From Bedellia somnulentella (lineage: Eukaryota; Arthropoda; Insecta; Lepidoptera; Bedelliidae), in assembly GCA_963576735.1 (NCBI GenBank), contig OY755182.1, positions 3,782,001 to 3,846,000 on the forward strand: DNA of 64,000 nt, written 5' to 3'. The notes below the pieces were generated by a model. That model ran no database searches. It saw only the letters and a list, made by a program, of their open reading frames with translations, and was not told the DNA's origin. A program made the translations under genes and the position numbers. Below, piece after piece: positions 53,649 through 63,121 of this stretch (position 1 is the first letter of the stretch; each line of letters starts with the position of its first letter).

Positions 53649-55054
53649 GTGCCACAAGACTGGTGCAAAGCGGTAATTGTGCCTTTATATAAAGGAAAGG
53701 GGTCACACCAGGAGGCTAGAAACTACCGTGGAATTAGCCTACCCTACTCAGCATTGTCGGTAAATTGTATGCAAAGGTTTTGATTGAAAGAGTGATGAAT
53801 GAAACGGATGATAAAATTTGGGATGTGCAAGCAGGATTTAGAAAGGGAATGGGATGTATGGACCAAATCTTCTCTTTAAGGAGCATCACCGAAAAGTTCT
53901 TAGCTAAGAACCGAAAGGTGTATTGCTCCTTCATTGATTTAGAGAAGGCGTATGATAGGGTGGTAAGAAAGTGTTTATGGGAGGTGTTATCCAAGTTCGG
54001 TTTGGGGAGTCGACTTATACGTGCCCTGGTATCACTCTATGAGGATTCCAGTGCATGTGTGAGAGTAAACGGGGAAAATACTGACTGGTTCGGGATTTCT
54101 TGGGGTGTCCGACAGGGTTGTGTAGCTTCCCCGTGGCTCTTCAATTTGTTCATGGATGACTGTTTAACAGAGTTGCGTGAAAGTGATTATGGATTGAGAA
54201 TGGGTGGATTCATCATCAAATGCCTCTTATATGCCGACGATCAAGTGCTACTTGCATCATCGGTGGAAGAGTTGCAAGAGATGATGAATATTGCATGTGC
54301 GTCTTTTGAAAAAAAGGGAATAAGGGTGAATGTGGATAAAACAAAAACTATGGTTTTTGAGAGAGAGGTGAATATGACCGAATGCGTGATTGAGATTAAT
54401 GGTAAGAAAGTGGAACAAGTGAAAGAGTTTGTATATTTGGGAAGTTTGTTTACTAGGGATGGAAAGTGTGATGAAGATATCGAGAGAAGAGTGAAAAAGG
54501 GTAATGCGGTAAATGGAGCACTGGATAGTCTAATGTCTAGTCAGTCGGTGTCTGAAAAGGCCCGAATGGCTGTGCATGTTGCTGTCCTCGTTCCTACGCT
54601 TATGTATGGCAGTGAATGTTGGGTGTGGCAGAAGAAGCATGAAAGTAGAGTGAATGCAGTAGAAATGAGATCCCTCAGAAAAGTGTGTAATGTAAGGTTA
54701 TGTGATCGTGTGAGGAATGATGTGACTCGTGAAAGGTGTGGTGTAAAAGATGATATTGTAAGAAAGATAGAAAAAGGAATGTTGAGATGGTTTGGGCACA
54801 TAGAGAGGATGGATGACAGTAAATTGGTGAAAGAGATATATAGAGCCAATGTGGAAGGTAATGTTAGTAGAGGACGACCTCGGAGGACACATTTGGATCA
54901 AATAGAAAAAGTGCTCAAAAAGGCAGGTGTCCGCAGTATGAAGAATAAAAGAGCATGTATGAAAAGATTGATGGATGTAAACGAAGCCAGAGAGGTTTGC
55001 CAGGATCGTACAAAGTGGCGATCGATAGTCTCTGCCTACCCCAATGGGAACTAA
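53649..55054 (+). pseudogene. RTE reverse transcriptase, long open C-terminal part
   Basis: The first 30 codons (VPQDWCKAVIVPLYKGKGSH, NYRGISL) are in another frame; a small indel near 53742 shifts to the long frame. From 53765 there are 429 open codons: QAGFRKGMGCMDQIF, motif A (CSFIDLEKAYDRV), motif B (GVRQGCVASPWLFNLFMDD), motif C (LLYADDQVLLASS, YADD codons at 54230-54241), then FVYLGSLFTRDGKCDEDIER and LMYGSECWVWQKKHESRVNA. The C-terminus is GMLRWFGHIERMDD, GRPRRTHLDQIE and KWRSIVSAYPNGN. The N-terminal endonuclease is absent. The catalytic Asp residues of the RT are intact. The 33.3-kb copy is the closest relative in the window. Confidence 0.9.
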
Positions 55055-55092
55055 CGGCGTGAGAATATTTATGTATGTATGTATGTAATAAA
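53649..55092 (+). mobile_element. RTE LINE, 5'-truncated, with 3' tail
   Basis: It begins in RT at VPQDWCKAVIVPLYKGKG directly after the Jockey-type LINE's A-rich tail. It ends TCTCTGCCTACCCCAATGGG, AACTAACGGCGTGAG and a TATG repeat (55070-55088). Confidence 0.9.
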
Positions 55093-55224
55093 ATATTTAG
55101 ATTTGACATTTATAAAATTATTACTATGACATAAGTGGAATAAATCGTATTATTACTCTGACTTGACATTTCTAATACTCACTATGATGGATAAAATTAA
55201 TAATTATTAATGACAGATTTGATG

Positions 55225-55347
55225 AAATAATTGTTTAATCCTCTCTTCCATTTTGCTATACCCGACAGGGTCCATAAATACTAATGTAAAATGATATAAC
55301 AGCTGTATATAACTTTATGGATTGCAAAAATAAATGAAATGAAATGA
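55225..55347 (+). mobile_element. LINE 3'-end fragment with (ATGAA)n tail
   Basis: TTTGCTATACCCGACAGGGT and TGGATTGCAAAAATAAATGA end in ATGAAATGAAATGAAAT. A new LINE starts right after the tail. Confidence 0.6.
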
Positions 55348-55359
55348 AATAATATAGAT

Positions 55360-58300
55360 GTGATCATTTGGTAGTATATTTGCAGAGATTAGATAGTGAT
55401 TTTGATATCATAGTATTGAGCGAATGCTGGTTGAACAGATCATCAAACATTCCTCACCTTCTGGGATATTCTGTATTCCACTCCAGCAAATACATTAATA
55501 AATCCGGACGGGTCGTCATTTACATAAAGAACTTTTGGTCAGGCACATGCATCGAACTTGATGTCAACGACGCAAATTGTATTTTAGTTAATGTAGGCGA
55601 CACATTTTCAGTTGATGTCTACCGTTCGCCATCGTTCAGAGATCCAGAGAAGTTTATTGACTCCTTTGAATCAACCTTGCGTAGTAATAAACTCAATAAC
55701 TGTTTTATCGTTGCAGGAGACATGAATATCGATATTTATGGTTCCGCAGCCAACAATAGATATGCCTCTAGTTACCTAAGTTGCATGGCTGCGCTAGGAC
55801 TCAATTCCTCAATTAATGTACCCACGCACGAAGGCAAAACCAACATCGACCATATTTTTGCACCGTCAACATTTATTGCGGAGTCCATAGTTTGTACCTC
55901 AGATCTAACTAACCATGACCTAACAACGGTCGGTGTCATGATTGCTCAGAGCAAAGGCAAAAACCCTGACAGGCATGAAACAAAAATCGACACAGAGTCA
56001 GTAATCGCTGATTTAAAAGATATAGACTGGAACCCAGTCATCTCTAATAATGACTTGAATGATGCAGTAAAACTTTTTTCAGAAACCTTATCAAAAGTTA
56101 TTACCAAACAAACCACATCAGTAAAGGTATCGCGAAAAAAAGTTGTCTTAGCACCATGGATGACATGCGGGCTCATTAGATGCTCTAGACAGAGAGATAA
56201 ACTACACTCTGATTACTGAATAAACCCTAACAACCCCACTGCTAAATTGCTCTTCACTAGATACAGGAAATTTCACATTAGTCTCCTAAGAAAACTCAAA
56301 ACTGAATATTACAGCAAAGAGCTTATTGTTAATAAGAAATCTCCTAGAAAACTTTGGGAAACAATAAATACCATCTCACACAGGCGACAACATAAAACTG
56401 TACCAAAAGTACTTATCACCCTAAAACCAACTGGAAAAGAATCTGTGGATTGCATTAACGATTATTTTATTAGCATGGGTAAATCTTTGGCAAGCAAAAC
56501 ATTAAGTGAATTAAACGAGTCCCAAGCCACTTTAGCCGCAAATTTAAATGTAAACGATAGTTCGCCTCTTCACTCTCTATTTCTCACCCCTACTGATCCC
56601 GAAGAGGTAATAAATCTCATAAATGCATTGGATGTCCACAAAGCGCCCGGGTTGGATGATATAACTAACCATATTATGAAAATTGTGGCGCCTATGATAG
56701 CTCAACCACTTGCCGAGATCTTCAACAAAAGTATTTTAAGTGGTTCGTTTCCAACGCAATGGAAAACTGCTGTTGTTACACCAATCTACAAATTAAGTTC
56801 GAAACATGACCCGTGTAACTATCGGCCGATATCTCTACTAGGTGTATTTTTGAAGCTACTTGAGAGACTTATAAACTGCAGATTGGTTGAATATCTAGAA
56901 GCTAACGGTTTGATCATGAAAAATCAGTTTGGTTTTCGTAGAGGCAAATCTACAGAAGATGCTGTGAAACTCCTTACTGACACAGTTTCAGCACACCTCG
57001 ATCGTGGGAAAAAGTGTATAGGTGTATTTATTGACCTTGATAGAGCATTCGATACGGTTTCAATACCCATCCTGTGTTGCTTTAAATTGGTTTTCAAGTT
57101 ACCTAACAGACAGGAAACAATGCACAAAGATTGGTGAACTAAAGAGCGGTATAAATAATATCACGTTCGGGGTCCCTCAAGGTAGTATTCTTGGTCCAAC
57201 CTTGTTTCTTATTTACATGAATGACATATTTTGTAGTAATATCCCAATAAATGCTGACCTTTTATGCTATGCTGACGATACAGCCATTATTTTCCAAGAT
57301 ACATCTTGGACTGCTGTACACCGTGCCGCACAAAATGGCTTAGACCAACTTACAAGATGGCTCAAATATAATCTTCTCACTATCAACGCCACGAAATCTA
57401 AATTTATCGCTTTTTGTAAAACTAAAGCATCTGCACCCCCGACTAATCTAAGCTCCATCAAGGTACATGACGTTACTTGCCCCTTTTATAAAGAAGTATC
57501 GATCACATACTCGTGCACATGTTCTTGCAGCTCCATCACATCTGCTAAAATTGTTAGGTACTTAGGGATAGGTACTTAGGGATTACTATTGATGAAAATC
57601 TAAACTTCAGGGAAGATGTCAGTATTACCTCTGAACGCACGCGAAAGTTGATTTTCGTAATGAAAGGGAAAAAATGGGAGGATGTGCATCATCAATAATG
57701 ATTGTACTAGAGAGGGCACAAAGAGCGGTTCTTAAGACACTTCTTCAAAAGCCCCGTAAATTTCCTACATTTGAACTGTATCGTGAAACTGAACTACTAA
57801 GCGTCCGTAAATTGTACTTATTGAAACTGACAACTTATGCACACAAAAATGTAGTTAGTGACCCTAATTATGGCAAAATGCTTCATAAGCGTAACTTTCA
57901 GGCTCCAGTTCCCAAAGTGAAAACCTCGTTTGCCCAGCGGTTCCCAATTTTTTTGTGTCCTTTCATTTATAAAAATTTACTAAATCAATAGAACCACTGA
58001 AGAGGCTCCTCTGACAGAGAATGCAAGAATCTCATAAAGGGCTACCTTCTTTCGCTATCCTACGAGGATACAGAATCTCTTCTTAGAGTAATGCATTAGG
58101 TTAGACATACACAAATACACAAACAAACACACACACACATACATAGTTTATATACACAAAATTAAACACTTTACGCGCACCTGTCCTATTGTTATTGTTA
58201 AGTAGCATTTTAGTAAAGCTCAATTGAAATATTTTCATTTTATTAGGTTACATTTTCTTGTCACTTTTACTTATAATATGAATAACTACTTATTTTTATT

Positions 58301-58500
58301 ATTATTTTTAATTTGTAATTATTATTCCGTTTTACTTTAATTGTTCTTACCCCTTTTTTTTCTTTGTTTAGTTTTTTGTTTAATTTATTCATTTTATATA
58401 AAGCATGTGAAATAAGAACCTTGCAATACAGGCTAAGCCTAGTGCAAGGTTCAACGTAAAAATGTATTTTGTATAAATTAATATGAAAATAAATGATTAT
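55360..58500 (+). mobile_element. CR1/Jockey-type LINE, copy 2, nearly full length but decayed
   Basis: It spans most of the endonuclease, the RT, the C-terminus and a 3' UTR with a CA-rich patch. It ends AAATAAATGATTATTATT, followed directly by an inverted Dong-type element. It is the same family as 21080-23710 but substantially diverged. Confidence 0.88.
55368..58099 (+). pseudogene. APE endonuclease and reverse transcriptase with stops, deletions and a 14-bp duplication
   Basis: The first 283 codons are the APE-type endonuclease: SECWLNRS with the catalytic E, VAGDMNIDIYGS with the D-x-N pair, and LTNHDLTTV with the C-terminal H-D. A TGA at 56217 then interrupts the same frame. RT follows with NYRPISLLGVFLKLLERLIN, QFGFRRGKSTEDAV and motif A (GVFIDLDRAFDTV). 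A deletion and frame change occur near 57070, before VALNWFSSYLTDRKQCTKIG, motif B (FGVPQGSILGPTLFLIYMND) and motif C (LCYADDTAIIF). A direct 14-bp duplication (57556-57569, 57570-57583) shifts the frame, and another deletion lies near 57670. The C-terminus SLSYEDTESLLRVMH ends at 58099. Confidence 0.88.
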
Positions 58501-58525
58501 TATTTTGGCATTACTTTTAGTTCCT

Positions 58526-58576
58526 CGCCTCTCCCATGGCCGAAAAAGAAAATATAAATTTGAAATGGGAGAGGCG
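58526..58576 (-). repeat. 3'-UTR stem-loop of the full Dong-type element
   Basis: CGCCTCTCCCAT (58526-58537) and ATGGGAGAGGCG (58565-58576) form a perfect 12-bp stem with a 27-nt A/U-rich loop. Confidence 0.93.
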
Positions 58577-58608
58577 GTACTCCCCGACAAAAGAACAGTC
58601 GGTCGGGG

Positions 58609-61600
58609 TCAGGGAGTCAGGTTCAAGAACCGACGGACGATCCGAGCCGTATCGAGCAGCACCGCTTTCTGCATTTGTGCTGGAACCGACACGCCACAGA
58701 AATCCAACCGCCTCAAGTTGGTCGCGAGGCTGGTTGGAATTAACCCGTTCGCGGACAAAACAATTGGGATTATTTCTGTCGAAGTCACACCCCACATGTC
58801 GGTGATCTCGTGAGCCAGATCGAGATATTTCCGACGCTTCTCGGTGTCGGCTTTCACGAGACCCTCGTCATGAGGGATAGTGACATCCACTAGAAATACC
58901 CTCGACTGCGACCGATCCCATACCACGATATCAGGCTTATTCGCTAGAATAGTCCTGTCCGTGATAACGGATCGGTCCCAATAGATTTTGGCTCGGTCGT
59001 TTTCTAGGATTGGCTCCGGCAGATACTTGTAATACGGCAGCCTCTGTTGCAAGAGTCCGTATTTCAGAGCGAGCTCCTGATGTAGGATTTTGGCTGCTTG
59101 GTTGTGTCTGTGCAAGTACTCAGTGTTAGCAAGAGCCGAACAACCGGAAATAACATGCCTAAGTGACTCTCCGGGACGGCCACATGCTCGACAGATGTCT
59201 GTGGTACCGTCCTTTAGGATGTATTTCCGATAGTTCCGCGTCTTGATAACCTGGTCCTGTATTGCACAGACAAAACCTTCGGTTTCCCCAAAGAGGTCCC
59301 CGAAACGCAGCCAATGCAGGGAGGCTTTACGGTCCACGAAAGGTTCGTGAAGTACCTTGTAAAACCTCCCGTGCAGCTCCTTCTCTTTCCATACGGACTC
59401 CCGATCAGAGGTGCTAAGTACCTCCGGGGTTCGCAAATCCTGTGAGGCCAACGATAAGGGAGTCAGTCCTTTATCACTAGCGACCACCTCTCCCCGAATA
59501 CTATCATCCGTCATCGTCAAAAAATAGTTTCTGAGGTTGCATACCTCGCGGTTGTGCATGGTTTTGGCACTCAAGAGGCCTCGACCACCACACTTCCGCG
59601 GGATATACAATCTCATAACCGACGACCTCGGATGATGCATTCGATGAGAGGTCATCGTCGTGCGGACTCGTCTGTCCAGAGCGTCTAGTTCGGACTGAGT
59701 CCATCTGAGCACGCCAAACGTGTACATCAGTACAGGCATGACCCAGGAGTTAATGGCTCGGATTTTATTAACGCCTGACAAGTAGCTATTAAGCACACTT
59801 TTCAGGCGTTCATAAAACTCCTCGCAAACACCCTGTTTCACGTCTGCCACCTTCACACCGATGGTTTGTGACATGCCCAGATACCGGTATGTTTCAGCCT
59901 CGGAGAGTGCCCTCAAATGATTGGTGCCGACATCGACACCATCAGAGTGCACGACATGCCCCTTCTCAACATGAATGACCGCACACTTATCGACCCCGAG
60001 CTCCATCTTGACGGAACCACTGAAATCATTAGTGATCGTCAGTAGCTCCGCCAATCTGTCAGCCGTGGGGGCGTAAAGCTTCAGGTCATCCATGTAAAGG
60101 AGATTAGGCAAGCGTGGTCCGCCTCTCCGAAACTGAAAGCCTGTCCCCGAATTCTCCAAGAGTGTACTTAGAGGATTCAGGGCTAAGCAAAACCAAACTG
60201 GACTCAGGCAATCGCCCTGGAAAATCCCTCGCCTTATATCAATTTGGTCATCCGCATCCGTCATCCGCTGACCGTCTAAACTCAGGATCGTTCTCCAGCA
60301 CCCCATACATTGCCCGAGGAAGTGTCGAACTGCACTATCAATTTTGTACAGCTCGAGGACCCTCATGAGCCATGTATTAGGTACCGAATCGAACGCCTTC
60401 CTGTAGTCTATCCAGCCAGCGGAGAAGTTCCGACGGTTGCGTTTGACCAGTTGGCCTACGACCGCATCGATGAGGAGTAGCTCCTTGCTACCGTGACTAC
60501 CGCCCCTACATCCGTTCTGAGCTCCAGATATCACATTGTTATCAACAATGTGTTGAGTAATCTTGGAGCTCAGAACGGATGTCAAGGTCTTGTAAATTGT
60601 ACAAAGACAAGTAATGGGGCGGTATTGTGATGGATCCGCGGTAGCATCGCTCTTTGGAGCTAAATGAGTGACCCCAGTAGTTAAGAAGTTCGGGAGCGTC
60701 CCACTCTCGAGGGCGCTTTGGAACTGACGGGCGAGAGTAGCGTGACAGCGCGTGAACCCCTTCAACCAGTAATGGTGCAATCCGTCCGGCCCCGGACTTT
60801 TCCAGTTCGGAGCCTTACGGATCGCAGCCACCACATCCTCCTCGGATATGTTGACGGGGTTCATGGGCGCTATGGGCTCGCACGCTCCCTCGACCGCCTC
60901 GAACCATCGGCCCTCTTCGTGATCAACAGGCAGCGACCAAAGCCCACGCCAAAAGGCAACTATATCGGCTTTTTCCGGTCGCTGACCTGTCGAAACCACA
61001 TCGGGACGCTCCAAAGTTCTGTAGAACTTCTTCTGGTCACTCATGAAGAGACGATTCTGTTGGTACCTCTTTACCCTTTCAGAATATCGCCTAATTCGCT
61101 TACCCCAAGCAGCGATCTTCTGCTTCAGATCATCGATGCGCTCCACCAGTCTACAGGCAAACTCCGGTGAGTTGTCAAAGACATTCTCACCAGGGAATGC
61201 CTCCCTGACGAAGCGCACCACCCTCGGCCTATTGTTGCCTGATCTGAAGCTGGTCAGTTTGCCGATGAGGACCCTGGCCCTTGTGCTACGGCTTTCAATC
61301 CGCCTCATCCAGGCTGGTCTAGTTCTAGTCCTGGGACTAGTACTGCCAGCCTGGCGGGAGCCACCAGCTCTTGTTGGCGGCATCCTGACGCCGACAAATT
61401 GACAAACTGTCATTGCGGCGCCAAAGAGAATTGAATCCGTATCCCAAAGGTCCATGCTGCTCTCTAAAAATGAGGGCAGCATGTTATTGACGGCCTCAAC
61501 GACATCCCGAACCTTGATGCTGAGAGGAACTCGGGGCAGCCTTGGCCTCCTTTCCAGAGGCACTTGGCGATATTCCAGGATCGTCTCTTCGAGTGCGCTC

Positions 61601-62211
61601 CTCACCAAATCCAAATCCAGGGAGACTGTTCCCCAATCGCTTTCCGCACCACCCACATCCGGCAGGTTAGCAATTGGCTCCCTCCGTACTTCCCGTTCAG
61701 GGACTGGAGGGAGAACCTGCAAAGGTGGCTCTTCGTCTAGCGGTGGAACAGCCTCGCGTCGCAATTGTTCGAGTTCGGTAGTGCTAAAAAGTTCTGAGCG
61801 CTGTATGTACCGAACTCGATCCGCCAGGTTTTGTTCTGTGACGGTCAAATTGGGCTCCAGCCGCAGAAATTCGCGGTACATTGCTGCCCGATAACCCGTC
61901 CGTCCAGTTCTTGAACCCGAGGCCCTAATATAGGCCCGCATGGCATTTCTATTCATTTCGACCGTCCATGCCATGCGGCGCCTTGTTCCACCAGCGGCGG
62001 GCACCGACTGCTGGGACCGAGTTGCCCCAGTCCCAACCGATGCCAAGCCATCTGGTGGCTGAGGTGGTCGCGCAGACCGGCCAGGTGGTCGGGCCGGTCT
62101 GCGGCGGCTGGGGGACCGCATGCTGCCACGTCCAGCCCCAGCTCCAGACGTGCCCCTTCGATCACCCAAGGGAAGCGGCCCTATACGCTCATCATTATTA
62201 CAGTCTGCCAT
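58609..62211 (-). CDS. R4/Dong-type single-ORF protein: RT plus restriction-like endonuclease
   Basis: The protein would prime reverse transcription of its own RNA at a nick it makes in a TAA/ATT target. I take the ATG at 62211 (MADCNNDERIG) as start; the frame is open 20 codons further, but only from a GTG. Domains in order: a Pro/Arg/Gly-rich, probably disordered stretch (about 1-75); a conserved block with RRRMAWTVEMNRNAMRAYIR and TEQNLADRVRYIQRSE (about 78-160), possibly Myb-like and DNA-binding; RT fingers with NWKSPGPDGLHHYWLKGF and YRPITCL; motif A (AGWIDYRKAFDSV); motif B (RRGIFQGDCLSP); motif C YMDD (about residue 706); a CCHC motif [18 protein letters not shown] (about 1007-1024); then the endonuclease with KPDIVVWD (about 1093), VDVTIP (Asp about 1109) and a following KRRK. 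No classical N-terminal zinc finger is visible. No stop or frameshift interrupts it. Confidence 0.93.
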   Translation of the reverse strand: MADCNNDERIGPLPLGDRRGTSGAGAGRGSMRSPSRRRPARPPGRSARPPQPPDGLASVGTGATRSQQSVPAAGGTRRRMAWTVEMNRNAMRAYIRASGSRTGRTGYRAAMYREFLRLEPNLTVTEQNLADRVRYIQRSELFSTTELEQLRREAVPPLDEEPPLQVLPPVPEREVRREPIANLPDVGGAESDWGTVSLDLDLVRSALEETILEYRQVPLERRPRLPRVPLSIKVRDVVEAVNNMLPSFLESSMDLWDTDSILFGAAMTVCQFVGVRMPPTRAGGSRQAGSTSPRTRTRPAWMRRIESRSTRARVLIGKLTSFRSGNNRPRVVRFVREAFPGENVFDNSPEFACRLVERIDDLKQKIAAWGKRIRRYSERVKRYQQNRLFMSDQKKFYRTLERPDVVSTGQRPEKADIVAFWRGLWSLPVDHEEGRWFEAVEGACEPIAPMNPVNISEEDVVAAIRKAPNWKSPGPDGLHHYWLKGFTRCHATLARQFQSALESGTLPNFLTTGVTHLAPKSDATADPSQYRPITCLCTIYKTLTSVLSSKITQHIVDNNVISGAQNGCRGGSHGSKELLLIDAVVGQLVKRNRRNFSAGWIDYRKAFDSVPNTWLMRVLELYKIDSAVRHFLGQCMGCWRTILSLDGQRMTDADDQIDIRRGIFQGDCLSPVWFCLALNPLSTLLENSGTGFQFRRGGPRLPNLLYMDDLKLYAPTADRLAELLTITNDFSGSVKMELGVDKCAVIHVEKGHVVHSDGVDVGTNHLRALSEAETYRYLGMSQTIGVKVADVKQGVCEEFYERLKSVLNSYLSGVNKIRAINSWVMPVLMYTFGVLRWTQSELDALDRRVRTTMTSHRMHHPRSSVMRLYIPRKCGGRGLLSAKTMHNREVCNLRNYFLTMTDDSIRGEVVASDKGLTPLSLASQDLRTPEVLSTSDRESVWKEKELHGRFYKVLHEPFVDRKASLHWLRFGDLFGETEGFVCAIQDQVIKTRNYRKYILKDGTTDICRACGRPGESLRHVISGCSALANTEYLHRHNQAAKILHQELALKYGLLQQRLPYYKYLPEPILENDRAKIYWDRSVITDRTILANKPDIVVWDRSQSRVFLVDVTIPHDEGLVKADTEKRRKYLDLAHEITDMWGVTSTEIIPIVLSANGLIPTSLATNLRRLDFCGVSVPAQMQKAVLLDTARIVRRFLNLTP

Positions 62212-62417
62212 TATGATGAGCGAAGATTCACCCGGGGTTTCACTCACTTGCCCCGGGGAGACCGTTGTCACCCTATTCAGCGCTGGGACCAGTTTGTAGA
62301 CACGGTCAACACCTACAAACTCAAGCGCAGACTATTTGCAAAGCCGGAATGGCAAACATATCATCCTGCCATTCCAACAATGGGCGGTGGGGTCGTCACA
62401 TCCCTACGCCTTTATTT
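62212..62417 (-). promoter_or_regulatory. structured 5' leader of the Dong-type element
   Basis: Between the flanking ATT run and the ATG the leader holds two perfect hairpins: GGAATGGCA/TGCCATTCC (62346-62354, 62367-62375) and TTTGTAG/CTACAAA (62293-62299, 62313-62319). A GC-rich pair of CCCCGGG words lies near 62230-62260. Any promoter or ribozyme role is inference only. Confidence 0.5.
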
Positions 62418-62418
62418 G

Positions 62419-62430
62419 ATTATTATTATT
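62419..62430 (+). repeat. (ATT)n between two Dong-type copies
   Basis: A GATTATTATTATT run joins the 5' end of the full copy to the 3' end of the next copy. Confidence 0.95.
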
Positions 62431-62449
62431 TGGTATCTTTTTAGATTCT

Positions 62450-62500
62450 CGCCTCTCCCATGGCCGAAAAAGAAAATATAAAATTTTAATGGGAGAGGCG
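62450..62500 (-). repeat. 3'-UTR stem-loop of Dong-type copy 3
   Basis: CGCCTCTCCCAT (62450-62461) pairs with ATGGGAGAGGCG (62489-62500). The stem is identical to the other copies, while the loop has changed slightly. Confidence 0.93.
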
Positions 62501-62532
62501 GTACTCCCCGACAAGAGCACAGTCGGCCGGGG

Positions 62533-63099
62533 TCAGGGAGTCAGGTTCAAGAACCGACGGACGATCCGAGCCGTATCAAGCAGCACCGCTTTCTGCATTT
62601 GTGCTGGAACCGACACGCCACAGAAATCCAACCGCCTCAAGTTGGTCGCGAGGCTGGTTGGAATTAACCCGTTCGCGGACAAAACAATTGGGATAATTTC
62701 AGTCGAGGTCACACCCCACATGTCGGTGATCTCGTGAGCCAGATCGAGATACTTCCGACGCTTCTCGGTGTCGGCTTTCACGAGACCCTCGTCATGTGGG
62801 ATAGTGACATCAACTAGAAATACCCTCGACTGCGACCGATCCCATACCACGATATCAGGCTTATTCGCTAGAATAGTCCTGTCCGTGATAACGGATCGGT
62901 CCCAATAGATTTTGGCACGGTCGTTTTCTAGGATTGGCTCCGGCAGATACTTGTAATACGGCAGCCTTTGCTGCAAGAGTCCGAATTTCAGAGCGAGCTC
63001 CTGATGTAGGATTTTGGCTGCTTGGTTGTGTCTGTGCAAGTACTCAGTGTTAGCAAGAGCCGAACAACCGGAAATAACATGCCTAAGTGACTCTCCGGG
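62533..63099 (-). pseudogene. Dong-type endonuclease domain, truncated
   Basis: The frame is open from the break to the stop. It carries the end of the CCHC motif, HRHNQAAKILHQELALKFGL, KPDIVVWD and VDVTIP, with a single visible substitution (K-F-G for K-Y-G) against the full copy over 168 residues from the first ATG. The reverse transcriptase is entirely missing. Confidence 0.9.
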
Positions 63100-63104
63100 A
63101 CTCT

Positions 63105-63121
63105 GATTATTATTATTATTA
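63105..63121 (+). repeat. (ATT)n between Dong-type copy 3 and LINE-D
   Basis: GATTATTATTATTATTATC at the 5' break of copy 3. Confidence 0.95.

Larger units (their letters stand above)
58512..62417 (-). mobile_element. R4/Dong-type non-LTR retrotransposon, apparently full length
   Basis: About 3.9 kb on the minus strand, with a short structured 5' leader (62212-62417), one 1,200-codon ORF and a roughly 90-nt 3' UTR with a perfect stem-loop. ATT runs flank both ends (58496-58504 and 62419-62430). Insertion in TAA/ATT repeats, a restriction-like endonuclease after RT and a single ORF are the traits of the R4 clade, to which Bombyx Dong belongs. The near identity with the two truncated copies indicates recent activity. 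Confidence 0.92.
62436..63100 (-). mobile_element. R4/Dong-type copy 3, severely 5'-truncated
   Basis: It covers the 3' UTR, the endonuclease and half of the CCHC motif, then breaks at CTCTCCGGGA into CTCTG and an ATT run. It has the same orientation as its neighbour. Confidence 0.92.

Noticed and set aside
60718..61894. Long plus-strand ORFs (119-150 codons) opposite the Dong-type gene
   Set aside because: They are antisense to a verified coding frame with GC-rich codons and have no recognisable domain.
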